Positions 1 to 11,889 are shown, numbered from the stretch's first letter. The stretch: DNA of 64,000 nucleotides from Pieris napi (GCF_905475465.1 NC_062245.1:4402001-4466000), one strand, 5' to 3'. Numbers and translations are program-made. The notes: generated by a model from the sequence alone, not told the origin.

Positions 1-2976
1 AGCCGGCTGGTCACCGTGGGGCTCAGCGACTACTACCCTCCATCCAACAGGATACATATGGCAACAAATATAGCAACACTTAACAGCAACACACAGTATG
101 ACCAAAACCCTCCAATGATCACACCAACGGAGCAGGGAAACACCTTGCATAAAAACAAATTAATGATCGCAACATACAACGTCCGAACCCTCTCATCGTA
201 TGACCGTTTGCTCGAGTTTGAAGAGGCTATAAGAGATATTAAATACGATATCATCGGAATATCTGAAATCAGAAGACATGGAAATAAAATAGAAGAGTAC
301 GAAAATTTTATACTGTGCTACATAGGGCAAACCCCTGGCAAACATGGAGTTGGCTTCATTATAAATAAGTCTCTCAAAAAACACATAATAAGCTTCAATG
401 GCATAACAGAGCGAGTGGCAACACTAACCATAAATATACAGGGACATAAAATATCCATTATACAAGTTTATGCACCAACAGAAGCGGCAAGCGACCTTGA
501 TATAGAAGAATTTTACACTACAGTTGAGAAAGCCTTGGGCACAGCGCAAAAAACCATAATATTAATGGGTGACTTCAACGCCAAGCTTGGAACCCCCAAA
601 GCTGACGAATATTTAGTTACTAAAAAACATGGATACGGCGAGAGAAACGAAAGAGGACAAAGACTAGTAAAGTTTGCGCTCCAACACAAATTAATGATAA
701 TAAACACATGTTTTAAAAAAAGACAGAGCAAAAGATGGACCTGGCGATCTCCTAACGGACAATACAGAAACGAAATCGATTTTATCTTGTGTAACCAACA
801 TAGAATATTCCAAAACATCGAGACGCTCAATCTGAACTACAATTCCGATCATAGAATAGTCAGATCAACAATAACACTAAACAAACAAAAAATATCAAGA
901 GCCAAGTTTACAAACAGCCAAAATAGCAAATTAAAGAGGGAAGAGGAAATAAGTAAGTTCAACGAAACCCTAATATCACAGCTATCTACAACTAGCTGCG
1001 AAAACACCACGGTACAATACTGCTACGACATGATAGAAAAGGCTATCACTTTTAGCTTGAAACAAGCTCGCCCAAAGAGAGAAGAAAATAAACAACATAA
1101 AATACTATCGGCAAGTACAGTAAGGCTACTAAAAAGAAGGAAGGAACTACAGAAAACTAAAAACAAATCACGAAGTCAGAAAAATGAATTGTCCGCAATA
1201 TACAAAGTAGTCAATAAGTATATAAAAGCAGACTACAAAAGATATAGGAAAGACACAATAAAAGAACATATTCAAAGAAATGGAAGTACAAAGAAGGCCT
1301 ATAAGAAGCTCAAAACTAATACATCATGGATAGAAGGACTGAGGAAAAAAGATACAGAAATGTACACTAGAGGCGACATCATATCTACCGCAACAGAATT
1401 CTATAGACATCTTTACAGAAACAGAGACACGAAATCATTTAATCTTGTCACAGAAACAGATGCTACACCTAGAAATAACGTTAAACTCATAGACGCAACA
1501 GAAATAATTGAAGCAATAAAGAAACTGAAACTAGATAAAAGCCCTGGTTCAGATAATATTACGAACGAAACACTAAAAATTGGACACAAAACTCTAGCAC
1601 TGCCGCTAGCGGAACTGTTTAACAAGATCTTGCAAGAGTCGGAAACACCTTCCCAATGGTCCAAATCCAACATCATACTAATTTACAAAAAAGGCGACCC
1701 GAAGGATATCGGAAACTACCGACCAATCAGCTTGCTGCCGAGTCTATATAAACTTTTCTCCACAATTATAAACATAAGGATTAGAGACACATTGGAAAAA
1801 AAACAGCCAGTGGAGCAAGCAGGCTTCAGAAGGGGCTTTTCAACAGTCGACCACATCCATACCCTTGAGTTGATAATGGAAAAGTATCAGGAAAAACAAA
1901 GAACACTCTATATATCATTCATAGACTACCAAAAAGCCTTTGATACAGTAAGACATAACAGCATCTGGGAAAGCTTGAAAGAACAGGGAGTAGAGGAAAT
2001 ATATATAAAAATCATCAAATCCATATACAAAAACAATAAAGGTAAAATTAAGCTTGAAACATTAGGCCCTAGTTTTCCAATAGAACGAGGAGTAAGACAA
2101 GGGGACCCGCTGTCTCCAACAATATTCATAGCTGTTCTTGAGTCGATCATTAGCAAGCTAGATTGGAGTAAACAAGGTCTATACATAGACGGTACTTACT
2201 TGAGTCACCTGAGATTCGCGGATGACCTAGTACTGTTATCCGAGTCATCTTCCCAACTACAGAGCATGGTAGAAACCCTGAACCAAGCTAGTGGAAAAGT
2301 AGGCCTAGAGATGAACATTACAAAAACTAAGACAATGACAAACAGCTCTCAAAGACCAATAACAATCAATAACAAACCATTGGAATACGTTGAAGATTAT
2401 GTCTATCTGGGAAAAACCATAAGTTTTCACAGAAAAAATAAAAATACAGAAATAGAGAAAAGAATAAAATTAACATGGAACAAATTTTGGGGTCTCAAGG
2501 AAATTTTTAAAGGTGATCTACCACAAGACATTAAAACCAAAGTCATGAATTCAAGCCTCTTGCCTTGTTTGACATATGGTTGCCAAACGTGGAAATTCAC
2601 TGCTGAAACAAGAAAAAAGATAACCGTCTGTCAGAGAGGACTCGAAAGAAGTATGCTAAAGATCAGAAAATCAGATAAAATACGCCATACTAAAATAAGA
2701 AAAATAACCAAAGCAACAAATGCTTTAAGCTACGCAAAAAAACTGAAATGGAAGTGGGCAGGACATGTTGCCCGGCTAACTGACCATAGATGGACTAAAA
2801 AAGTAACTTTCTGGAAAGGCCCACTAGGCAAAAGAACAAAAGGTAGACCTATTACGCGATGGGAAGACGACATTAAAGCGATAGCTGGTCGAAATTGGAG
2901 TGAAGTGGCCGAGGACAGAGATAAATGGGCGTCACTGGAGGAGGCCTACACCCAACTTGGGGTTCCAGTAGATTAA
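1..2976 (+). CDS. RTE endonuclease / reverse transcriptase, uninterrupted frame
   Basis: The frame is open from the window edge to TAA at 2974-2976; the first ATG is at 58, so the 5' end may be missing. Counting residue 1 at base 16, the endonuclease has ATYNVRTL at about 52-59, the catalytic SE at 83-84, MGDFNAK at 184-190 and NSDHR at 276-280. Reverse transcriptase follows: KSPGSDNI at 509-515, NYRPISLLPSLYKLF at 567-581, QAGFR at 601-605, FIDYQKAFD at 635-643 (Asp637), GVRQGDPLSP at 692-701 and the catalytic FADD at 734-737. The C-terminal RTE region has KWKWAGHVAR at 911-920 and RWEDDI at 948-953. About 986 residues with no stop or frameshift is near full length for the clade. The enzyme nicks DNA and copies its RNA by target-primed reverse transcription. 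An uninterrupted frame suggests a recent insertion. It is a transposon gene, not a host gene. Confidence 0.9.
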   Translation, partial: SRLVTVGLSDYYPPSNRIHMATNIATLNSNTQYDQNPPMITPTEQGNTLHKNKLMIATYNVRTLSSYDRLLEFEEAIRDIKYDIIGISEIRRHGNKIEEYENFILCYIGQTPGKHGVGFIINKSLKKHIISFNGITERVATLTINIQGHKISIIQVYAPTEAASDLDIEEFYTTVEKALGTAQKTIILMGDFNAKLGTPKADEYLVTKKHGYGERNERGQRLVKFALQHKLMIINTCFKKRQSKRWTWRSPNGQYRNEIDFILCNQHRIFQNIETLNLNYNSDHRIVRSTITLNKQKISRAKFTNSQNSKLKREEEISKFNETLISQLSTTSCENTTVQYCYDMIEKAITFSLKQARPKREENKQHKILSASTVRLLKRRKELQKTKNKSRSQKNELSAIYKVVNKYIKADYKRYRKDTIKEHIQRNGSTKKAYKKLKTNTSWIEGLRKKDTEMYTRGDIISTATEFYRHLYRNRDTKSFNLVTETDATPRNNVKLIDATEIIEAIKKLKLDKSPGSDNITNETLKIGHKTLALPLAELFNKILQESETPSQWSKSNIILIYKKGDPKDIGNYRPISLLPSLYKLFSTIINIRIRDTLEKKQPVEQAGFRRGFSTVDHIHTLELIMEKYQEKQRTLYISFIDYQKAFDTVRHNSIWESLKEQGVEEIYIKIIKSIYKNNKGKIKLETLGPSFPIERGVRQGDPLSPTIFIAVLESIISKLDWSKQGLYIDGTYLSHLRFADDLVLLSESSSQLQSMVETLNQASGKVGLEMNITKTKTMTNSSQRPITINNKPLEYVEDYVYLGKTISFHRKNKNTEIEKRIKLTWNKFWGLKEIFKGDLPQDIKTKVMNSSLLPCLTYGCQTWKFTAETRKKITVCQRGLERSMLKIRKSDKIRHTKIRKITKATNALSYAKKLKWKWAGHVARLTDHRWTKKVTFWKGPLGKRTKGRPITRWEDDIKAIAGRNWSEVAEDRDKWASLEEAYTQLGVPVD

Positions 2977-3121
2977 GTATTTAAAAGGAATATATATGTA
3001 TATATTTTTAACTAATATAGATTAATAACATGAACTAACACTAAAAATAAATTGTAAAAAGTGTAAACTTATATAATACTGGAAATAAAAGGCTTTTTTA
3101 TTTTATTTATTTTATTTTATT
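1..3121 (+). mobile_element. RTE-clade non-LTR retrotransposon, cut by the left window edge
   Basis: A LINE with one long frame for an apurinic-type endonuclease followed by reverse transcriptase. A short 3' untranslated region follows, ending at about 3121 in a low-complexity TTTTATTTTATTT tail rather than poly(A). That compact layout (single ORF, APE then RT, simple-repeat tail) is typical of the RTE clade. The 5' end and its target-site duplication lie outside the window, so completeness cannot be judged. Shorter relatives sit at 24419-24690, 31864-32592, 37876-38240 and 57495-57700. Confidence 0.9.
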
Positions 3122-3508
3122 AGTCCTACCTAACAATGAAACTTGTAAAGTAATCTAACGACGAAACTTCCATGGCGCTCAAACTCAATATCTGGAAATC
3201 GATGCTTTTGAATTTTAGTAAATTAGCACGTCTAATTTTTAGACCTATTGTTAAGTTAAACATACTCTTTGATTAAATGATTCTTTACTACAATACACAT
3301 ATTATGTGTTTTATTAGATACAAAGGTTTTTTTAAATTAATATTACTCTACTTCACTGCCATTGTGTCCAGGGACTTTTTCTATCTCTAAAATTTACAAT
3401 AAATCATATTATATAGGCCCCGGCTACATCGGTAATATTTTTATTTACAATATTCATGGGCGAGCCGGGGCGCAATTCCTCGCGAGACCCGCTCTTTCAG
3501 ATTTGTTT

Positions 3509-3780
3509 GCCGTCTTTATATATTATTTAAAAAAAAATTCGCAGAACCGTTCCAGGCACGATCTGTGCTTTATTAACATTACCTGTAGGCCGCAACGGTC
3601 TACAGTCATCTGCATTTGTTGCTCCAGGTCGTGCCTGGACGATGCGAATATAGGGCAATGTAGGAGCACATGTTCAACTGTTTGATCTTCATTGCTGCAG
3701 GCACATGTTGGGCTTGTCCTAATTTTAAACCTGCAGGTAATGTGCTAAGGCTCCGTGCCCTTAAGTATTTACGCCACCTG
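3509..3780 (-). pseudogene. Fragment of a non-LTR reverse transcriptase C-terminus
   Basis: Read on the minus strand this encodes SPTCACSNEDQTVEHVLLHC, the C-x-C...H...C cluster found at the C-terminus of R1/Jockey/CR1-type LINE proteins. It is followed by a basic helix-rich tail to a stop at about 3525. Two in-frame stops precede the cluster (near 3743 and 3769), so this is a dead fragment. No full element is visible around it; exact clade uncertain. Confidence 0.65.
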
Positions 3781-3825
3781 GGGTGTGAAACGCTTAGATC
3801 CTATGTATCTTAGCGTTTCACACCC
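3781..3825. repeat. Near-perfect hairpin, 19-bp arms
   Basis: GGGTGTGAAACGCTTAGAT is followed after 7 bases by its reverse complement with one mismatch. It sits between the LINE fragment and a Helitron. It could be a solo hairpin from a decayed element end; no gene is attached. Confidence 0.6.
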
Positions 3826-3882
3826 TAGTTTTTCACCACCCCACCCCTATTCCATGTTATTTATTGGATACTAAAAACTATA

Positions 3883-4309
3883 TCTATAATATAAAAATGA
3901 ATCGCAAAATGTGTTGGTAAGCGCATAACTCAACAACGCCTGGACCAATTTGGTCAATTCTTTTTTTATAATATTTTTTGAAGTACGAGGATGGTTCTTA
4001 CGGAGAGAAAAATTTAAAAAAATTGAGTGAAAAAGTCTAAAAACAACACTTTTCTATATTACCATACAAAATATTCGTAATAATACTTAAAAGTCAATTT
4101 AAACTTTAATACCATATCATAAAGTTCAAGTGTTAGTGGAGGGGTTCCGGGTAGGTAAATTTTTATTTTTTGACATAATGTATTTGTTGTCTTATCAACT
4201 TTCTTTTTTTATCTTAGTAGCTAGACCGGTGTCCCGAATAGCAGAATAAGTATTTAAAAAAAATAAAGAATCGACTGTTAGGCGGTACGATGTTCGCCAG
4301 GCCAGCTAG
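3883..4309 (+). mobile_element. Non-autonomous Helitron, family A (427 bp)
   Basis: Starts with TC (TCTATAATATAAAAATGA) after a host A. Ends with a short GC-rich hairpin (GGCGGTACGATGTTCGCC) about 10 bases before the terminal CTAG, followed by a host T. TC...hairpin...CTAG inserted between A and T is the Helitron signature. No Rep/helicase gene is present, so it depends on an element elsewhere. A second copy, inverted and longer, lies at 11890-12728. Confidence 0.85.
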
Positions 4310-5759
4310 TCATAAATAGATAAAAAAAACAACAGCTAAGTTATCAAGTGTTTTAAATCAACCTTCTGGGACTTAATCTTTTTACAGCAAAATAAATCAA
4401 AGTCGTACGATCTTACATAACACGCCACTGTGTAATATTTCTTCACACTATCGCTATTTTAGTCGGAAGTAGTTAAAAATAATCTAATACGTTTGCAACC
4501 TATCGTCTGATATTTTTATAAGTTGCTCGAGATTCCGCAAAGAATTTGGACATTTTATTTCACTTTTGCAATATAAATAATCAGTTTCTAACTGAAGCAA
4601 ACATTATAATTACCTAACTTAATACTTTAAATTAAATTCCAATTTTGAATAAGCCCTGCTATGAAATTTTGCTATGCAATTATTAACAGGCTATAAATCT
4701 AGCATGAAGCAACGTATTTCCTGACATCAGATCCTTTCCTCTGTTTCTTCCAATAGCGATACCGATCACAGTATACAATGTTAAGTAAGTTTTAGTTGCG
4801 ACATTAGCGGTACATATATGATAACTACGTCGTGCTTGTATACTAAAACGTCGCAATTGGTACATTTCCATGAGCCATGATCTGTGCTTGTAAACAAATG
4901 GATTTGTTTAGAAGCTTTGCACATTAGACTTAGAAAAACAGACGATAACGTCAAGAGGAGTATTTTATTATTTTAAATGTACAGATTATAAGCTGATTTA
5001 TCGCGTAGACGTCATTGAAACAATGGATAAGATAAAGTAGAAACACATACATTTATCAGATTTTGTATTTCCCAGATTAAAATCAGCGATTGCGCAAATC
5101 AAAGATAACGTTAAGAACGCTTTTGAGTTAGAGAAAGAAAACTAGATAAAGGCTAAAGTTATATTTATAACTAGTTAATTTGTTTCTTATTAGGTATATT
5201 CATAAAATATGATTTCTGATGATCAACTTTATCAACAGCTAATGTTTACGAAATTTTAGTTGGTTCTTCCTAGGCTGAGTAAAATGTAGATACGGATCAA
5301 ACAAAATACCATTAATTATATTAATGCCAATTTTAATTTGTGAATTATTCGCATTACTATTAGTTATTAATATAAATTGTATGGTTTGTAAAGGTTTTAA
5401 AAAACTGTTAAATTCTTCATAAAATCTACCATAGTCTTTTTGACATAGAATCCAAAATGTATGTTTTCTCTTTCGACGACAATACCTTTAGTTAATATAC
5501 TGCTATATGTAACCTGTTTTTATATATGTATGTTTTTGTATTTGGTACGAACAAAAACACATATAATAACAATAATCAAAGAAAATTTTTTTTAATGAGA
5601 AAAAACAAAAAAAAATCCTTTTCCCTTTCGGTTCGTTTCAAGTTGCGTAATGTGTGTGTGCTGTGGTTGTAATAAGCCCTGGCTGAGCATTATGCTAGGA
5701 GCAGACTGTTCCTTAATAAATTAGTTGAACCTAAGTGTAAATAAATAATAAATACTCAC
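4310..5759. other. AT-rich noncoding stretch, downstream intron of the receptor gene
   Basis: No coding exon, RNA gene or recognisable repeat seen. If the receptor exon at 5760-5966 is read correctly, this is the intron that follows it on the minus strand. The next receptor exon (second membrane segment) is not found down to position 1. Confidence 0.4.
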
Positions 5760-5951
5760 AGATAGAACAACAAGTGCATTTCCAACAGCTCCGATAACTA
5801 CCAGGATACCATAAAATGTAAGAAGTAAAGATCTTGTCGGGTCATCGACCTTTCTGTTCTGTGAAAATTTGTCTAGAAGAGTGTTAGGATCCTCAACGCC
5901 CAGCGACGCCTGGATTAACCATTTTGCTGATGCATTTAGGGTAAAATTCAT
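5760..5951 (-). CDS. NPFR: Neuropeptide F receptor-like GPCR, exon with N-terminus and TM1
   Basis: Minus-strand exon running from 5966 (acceptor TTTCTTTGTTTCAG just above it) to 5760 (donor GTGAGTATT). From the ATG at 5951 it encodes 64 residues and ends in phase 0. The start MNFTLNASAKW has two N-glycosylation sequons (NFT, NAS). Then comes an acidic stretch, FSQNRKVDDP, and the first membrane helix YGILVVIGAVGNALVVLS with the class A GN motif. Recalled Drosophila NPFR has a matching layout here (FLSNRAVDSP, then YGVLIVFGALGNTLVV). The family are plasma-membrane G-protein-coupled receptors for neuropeptide F, controlling feeding and related behaviour. The other membrane segments are not in the window. 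The frame is also open upstream to the exon edge (AVDNS before M), so translation may begin in an earlier exon; see 37298-37690. A different NPF/NPY-like receptor cannot be excluded. Confidence 0.75.
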
Positions 5952-5966
5952 GCTGTTATCTACGGC

Positions 5967-7077
5967 CTGAAACAAAGAAATATAGATTGCATATGTGCAC
6001 TAATAAAGATGTATGTGATAAGATGTTATGTAGTACTTTTCTTCTTGTTTAGTTACCAAAAAATAATCTAATTGGTATTGCCTCTACATACGCAAAACTC
6101 ATAATTTAGAAAGTTTTCAGGCTTAGTAACGCATTATATACAGGTTGGTCAAAAAGTCGTGAGGTCATCAGCTTCAAAAAAATTTTCTACGGGAGGTCTC
6201 TAAGATCAACCCCTGCAGAGTTATAATTTATTTTGCATTTTTATAAGAAAATTGACTTTTTCTACTAATTCTTATTAAAATTCGAAAATATCTACATCCT
6301 GTATCTTTTTCATAATATCCACTAGATTGGTACTGATGACTTGATGTTTGATAGATGTTTACTTCGGACCCCACTGTGGAAAAAAAATTACTCTACCGAA
6401 AAGTGACCCTGTATTACAAGTTTTGGCGCATTTAATATTGATCCTGAAAAGGCCACACATGGCCATGAGCTGCTCTACTATGTCCTTGAGATCTTAGATT
6501 AAAATGATCAACAAAAAAATGTCGCTTAACGGCGGAGCGCAGTAGAGAGAAGTTCCCGGACTTCACATACATTACTTCGTTGAATCAATCAAAACATTTA
6601 TTTTATAAAAATAGAACAGAAAATAAAAAACACTAAAGATTCAATCGTGCCCAAAATATTTACGTTTCCATCTCCGTTTTGCGTAAAACCTCGAACTGTA
6701 GACGTTTTTACGTTTATACTCGATGTTTACGAGTACACGAATTGACATTTTTAAAGCCAGAATCTAAATTCGTTCTTTAGCTGTCCAGCTTTCATTTAAA
6801 ATCACTATATCGCCCTCGATTCTACGAAATAATAATCTGTATTTTTTGTATATACGAGTACAATAAGCGATGCGTGTAGATTCTACGTTTTTAACACAGA
6901 TAATGTTAAAGTTATATTTATACGTATGCAAAGGCTATACTTTATACGTGGTGCATTTCTTTATATGTGGTATGTGACGTTGACATTTCCTAGATAACAC
7001 AAAAAGGTTCTTAATTCAAAAAAAATCCTGAAAGTGAGACATGGCATTACGCAAAAATGATAGAAAAGAATAATATG
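5967..7077. other. Noncoding, AT-rich
   Basis: Nothing identifiable as gene or RNA. Some repeat-like phrases (for example around 6140-6200) but no clear element ends. Confidence 0.3.
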
Positions 7078-7255
7078 GGGGTCTCATAGCCTAGCGGTCT
7101 TATTAGGTGGCAGCTAGGTGAGGGGTACCGGGTTCCATTCCCGGTTCGAGGGCGTTTTAATTTAATTTAAAATTTGTTATCGGCCTTTGAGAGGGTTGTA
7201 CCGGGCGAGTGCTTAAACCGTACATGGAGGACACGGTCGAATTTATAAAAAAAAG
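7078..7255 (+). repeat. tRNA-derived SINE, family 2
   Basis: The 5' part resembles a tRNA promoter: an A-box-like TAGCCTAGCGGTC at about 7089 and a B-box-like GGTTCCATTCCC at about 7131. A body and a run of A at about 7245-7254 follow. RNA polymerase III internal promoter plus poly(A) tail is the SINE layout. Confidence 0.65.
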
Positions 7256-8734
7256 ACAAGCGCAAATTATAAAAATCCAATACTTGACGCTGGCATATGC
7301 ACAATCGTGCCAGAGCCATCAAAAAAAAAAGAATAATATATGAACAATTTTACGTAATTACTTACAATACAAAACTTATTAAAAATGGCCTGAAGAAATT
7401 TTTGAAAACATATGTTTTTCGTGTATCTTGAAAAGGTTTTCAGTTTACAAAACACTGTTGTTCCTTTTTTAACCTTGCGAACTTTTAAGTTACTTTGGTA
7501 TATTTTTAATATTTAGTGTTAATTAAAACAAATATAATACATTTATTTATTAAAGTATTATAATAGTTTATGCGCAAGGCGCTTTAAAGTGTCATTTGAT
7601 TTGTGACATTTATAACATTGGGCAAAGTCAAATCAACTCATACGCTGGTATGAAACATTTATAAGCAAACATTCACCATGCTTTGATCTTCGATTATCAC
7701 ATCATTGCCTTGCGTAACCTATTCTCTGGCTAATATGATTTTATTTAAAAAACTCCTCAATTCCGAAATTAAAATTTCCCTTGCAACTACATACTTTCGA
7801 AATGTAAGTTCCTCAAATTTTAATCATGTCACAGTTTTTAAGATATCGTAGTAATTATTGAATTGTCTAAATCTGTTGTGTATTGCCAGACCATACCTAC
7901 ACACAAAGTCAGAAATGTTACATGCATATTTATTTAGAATAACACCTTTATTCACATCTTCAAGTATATATTAAAGGGTTTATGTTACTATGAAATACAC
8001 TTTTAAAACAAATTTAGTTTTAATTTACGTTTGTAAATAACATTTCAGACTGTAGAACAATAGAACACAAAGTTTTGTGTATCGTACATTCCTAAATATC
8101 AACTGATGTCAGAGGTGTAATAAAAAAATATTATTAATAGAATTAGTTTAGTTTATTTTTGTATTATTCCAGTATAAGAAAGCCGACATTTCTGCATGGT
8201 TTTGGGTCTGCATTTAACCAAATATTATTTACTTTATTTTAACCAATTATAATTTAAATATTATTTCACATTTTCAAAATTAATTAATGAAGTACATACT
8301 ATAGGTTAGTTGTTGGTACCTGGTAAAAATACCTGCATAGTGGATCTTGACGTTCAACAGCCTGATTACCATATTCTGAGTACACTTGTAACTTTCTCAA
8401 TTTTAACTTCGCATATCAAGCAAATTGGTGAACCGCTTAGATACTTTATTTTGTTATGTGAGGTTTTACCGGAAGAGGGTGTTTTTATTTCTGAAAATGT
8501 TCCTTATTTATTCAATTATATCTTGAGAGTTATGTTTGAGAACGAAATAGTTTTAATACAATTACTGTAATTAATTAATTTATTTAGATAATTATAGTAA
8601 TACAATTACAGTTGAACCATTTTCGAACCTTAAATTACAGATCATTTCTTCGATATTTTTTTTGTTTATAGTTACTTACTGTGTCTGATACATGACATAA
8701 GACGTGTTTGGTATAAAAACAATTTTTTTTGAAT
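7256..8734. other. Noncoding, AT-rich
   Basis: Only short chance reading frames; no splice-supported exon, RNA gene or named repeat recognised. Confidence 0.3.
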
Positions 8735-9055
8735 ACGGTACGCCCATAAAGGGCAGTCATCGCAGCACATGGACACCCATCTTTAGTAAGTGCGTTGCCG
8801 GCCTGAGGTAGGAGTACACTCTTACTTTGAACAGTTAGAGATCGTATCTTTTAGGGGAGACCTCACCCGGGAGTAGATTCCACAGCTCGCTAGTTCGCAA
8901 AAGAAATTTTCTGAACGAAAGAAGTCTTGTGAAGCGGGCTGTTGGAAGACTTCCAGTCTTCCTATCAATGTGATGCTGATGAAAATTTGAATTGATACGG
9001 CTCGTTGGTTACGGGGTTGAAACGAGGCAAGAGGGATCAACCCAAGTCAAGTGCC
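8735..9055 (-). repeat. 5'-truncated LINE 3' end, CR1/Jockey-like
   Basis: The minus strand reads RKFLLRTSELWNLLPGEV...KRYDL..FKVRVYSYL before running into a noncoding tail. This is the R..L.RTS.LWN.LP..V...YDL..FK.RV pattern that closes many insect CR1/Jockey-type reverse transcriptases. Stops and frame slips show it is dead. Its sequence differs from the tail family at 50129-50440. Confidence 0.6.
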
Positions 9056-10059
9056 AGTTAATGGTCATATACACACCAAAGAGCATTCAAGATCACACAA
9101 AACACAGACAATAATCAAAATAATAAACGTACATATAGAACAAATGAAATTATTTTAAGCACTTTACGTCTAAAACATAGGCGTATAGTAGAATATCTAA
9201 ACTTATTTCACTATACGCACGAACATGTTTCAATATAGCTTACGTTTCGTTACAATAAAAATACTTTCTCTTATTAACTGAAAACTTTTAATTTGGAGCG
9301 TGGCAACAAAGTTGATATAATTTAATTGGCAATTTAATTTTGAAGTTTGAATTCTTGTTGCTGAATTCTAATCAAAACAAATTTCGTTAATAACTTAAAA
9401 GATACCTGCAAAGAAAAGGAGCGGAAAGTCTGGGGCAAACACTTTGTCGTTTGTGTAAGTGGCAATTATTTTTGACCAAGGTATGTCCTTTAGACATATT
9501 TATTACGCGCCGTCGAGTGCGGCGCGGCGTGAGAAATCGATACCCTATTATGTATTTTTATAATTTATTTATTGATTCAGATAAAAGTCCACAGTATTAG
9601 TAACAATATTGTCTCAATAGTTATATAAGTTTAACACAAAAGGGATGCATGCTGTTCTGGCGTAAAATTTTCACGGGATCAGAACGCCGTATAGAACATA
9701 CAGTCGGATTGCATTGACGTAACCAAAACATTGTTCTGTGTGTATGTGTTTAAAACGCCCAAAAAATCAACTTGTAGGCTGGAAACCAGAGAGTAGGCGA
9801 CCAGTTGCATATCCGTAGGAATGACTTCAATCTAAATTAAAACCATACCTTTCACTATGAGTCATATTAAGCCGGTCCATTAAGAGGCTTTACTTCGTAC
9901 TGACAGATGTCCGACGAAAAAAACGGAATTTCAGTGAAATAAAAACGAATAAAAAAAGGTTTTAAGTAAATGTGTGATCATATTGTGATGTGGCAGAAAT
10001 ACAAATTACAGTGATTTCTTTAAAATACAATTTCTATTTTGAAATATTTTATATAAATA
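9056..10059. other. Noncoding, with a short GC-rich patch
   Basis: No gene seen. About 9505-9540 has a GC-rich CGCCGTCGAGTGCGGCGCGG segment that stands out from its AT-rich surroundings; I cannot assign it. Confidence 0.3.
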
Positions 10060-10335
10060 CTAGCTGATCCGGCAAACGTCGTTTTGCCATGTATATCATT
10101 TATAATAAAAATAGGGGTTGATCGTAGAGGGGTGAAAATTTGGGGTTGTATGTATTTTTTAATGCTGTATCATAAAAAAAAAAAATTTTTAGGGGTAAAC
10201 CCTTAAGATGTAGGGGAATGAAAAATAGATGTTGTCCGATTCACAGTTATACCCAATATACAAATGAGAATCGTTCAAGCCGTTTCGGAGGAGTTTAACC
10301 ACAAACACCGCGACACGAAAATTTCATATATTAGA
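10060..10335 (-). mobile_element. Short Helitron, family B (276 bp)
   Basis: On the minus strand it starts TCTAATATATGAAATTTTCG and ends with the hairpin GGCAAAACGACGTTTGCC followed by GGATCAGCTAG. TC start, 3' hairpin and CTAG end mark a non-autonomous Helitron. A decayed relative is at 30455-30786. Confidence 0.75.
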
Positions 10336-10355
10336 TATAATCTCCTTTTAAAAAC

Positions 10356-11040
10356 AGTGCGTGCGTAAAATAACACATGTCAGAAGTGAAATTTCTTTGG
10401 CAAACTAATTTTTAAGTCTTGTTCATATTTATACAAATCTAAAAGTTTAGATTTCCGAGGCTACATGGGAGGGAAAAAGGAAGATATTTTATGAGTTTAA
10501 TGAGTTTAATTGTCATGAAAATATTAAGTGTCGAAAATTGGTACAAATTATAAATTTAATATTTTTAATTTATTTCTTCGATAGTAAAAACACGTGGCAA
10601 TTTAATTTGAAGTATTTCCGAACCAATTCGACTTAGGGTCCTTCAAGAAAAGAGCATACCAATTCTTAAAAGGCCGGCAACGCACTCGCGAGCCCTCTGG
10701 CATTGAGAGTGTCCATGGGTATCACTTAACATCAGGTGAGCCTCCAGCCCGTTTGCCCCCCGTTCTATTAAAAAAAAATACAGTTCGTCATTTGAGATTT
10801 AAATAAATTATTTTGCATAAAATATAAAATACTAATACTTCATAAGTTCTCTTTACGAAATTTTAATTTTAAAAATAGCATTTCTGTAAGGTAATTCGCT
10901 CTTCTCACTCTCTCTCAATCGGTATCAATCGCTCCCTCTCCTTTCTTCGACAAAAACGCTGCACATCTTCGTGACGCTAATTATTATTGCGTTTCATCTG
11001 TAAAAATGTTACCCTCATGCGCCTAAAGAATTTTCTCTTC
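10356..11040 (+). repeat. Repeat family R, copy 1
   Basis: Begins AGTGCGTGCGTAAAATAACA, then GAAGTGAAATTTCTTT. Ends ...CTCATGCGCCTAAAGAA. It shares both ends, and a pyrimidine-rich CTCACTCTCTCTCAATCGG block at 10905-10924, with the copy at 43751-44343. The terminal motif GAAGTGAAACTTCTTT is inverted at the other end in the copy at 12224-12649, suggesting a non-autonomous DNA transposon. This copy holds a LINE tail at 10609-10779. Confidence 0.55.
10609..10779 (+). repeat. LINE tail, family C1, inserted in repeat R
   Basis: Matches the 3' end of the copy at 50129-50440 (GAAGTATTTCCGAACCAATT, GGCCGGCAACGCACTCGCG, TTTGCCCCCCGTTCTAT) and ends in poly(A). Strongly 5'-truncated. Confidence 0.75.
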
Positions 11041-11889
11041 AAAAAAAATCCACCGTTTCAATGAAAGTTCTCATTTGTCTCCCATGAACACAATATTATC
11101 ACTCCTAGCATGTAATTACGTATAATAACTTAAGGTAGTTATTAAAGCACAATTAAACACAACATATTGCTATTGTACTGTTGCGTGCTTAGTGAATATT
11201 ATGTTACCTATGATACATATTAACTAATGTTTAATATTATTATACTAAACTCATGATAACTAATGGTTAATATGTCTCACAGACAATTTGAAAACCCTAA
11301 GCCGTTATTAGGGAATACTCCTCAAGTTTTGGCACTGAATCATTGAGAGATAGGTACGATATTTCACGCTGTTTAATGAGGAAAATGATAGGGCCATTAA
11401 TCGAATATGGCACTAATATCGTTACTAAATTGGGGCGATACTTCACTTCAAGTGTTCATTGAACACTGTTTGTTGACGCAGTTGGCTTCCATTATACGTA
11501 TAGGTTTTAAAAGTCATTTTGTCGATTTCTGCAATTTTGATAACTAAAATAAATTTATAAATACCGTATGTCGGTTATTTTTGGTTTTCTTCTATTATAT
11601 GCGGATTCTAATGAGAAATCAATGTAAAAACAATATTATAAGTGACTTTATTAATAATGGTTTTGTTGCATAATATTTTTGAAATTGGAACTAGAAACAA
11701 ATTTTAATCTGTGCTTGTCTAATATCTACATTAAATCTACTTATCTATGAATATTTTATAAGTAAAAATATTTTCATCCCGTATCTTATAAATAATCGTT
11801 TAAAAGTTCTTAAGTTTAATTAATTAATGGCTACTTTCTTCTCTTTTGCTTTGCGCTGACAGTTGGCAGTTATAAGCGTTTATATAACA
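11041..11889. other. Noncoding, AT-rich
   Basis: No exon, RNA gene or known repeat recognised. Confidence 0.3.

Noticed and set aside
8310..8570. Plus-strand 86-codon frame
   Set aside because: Starts at TTG, no motif, no splice context; likely chance.
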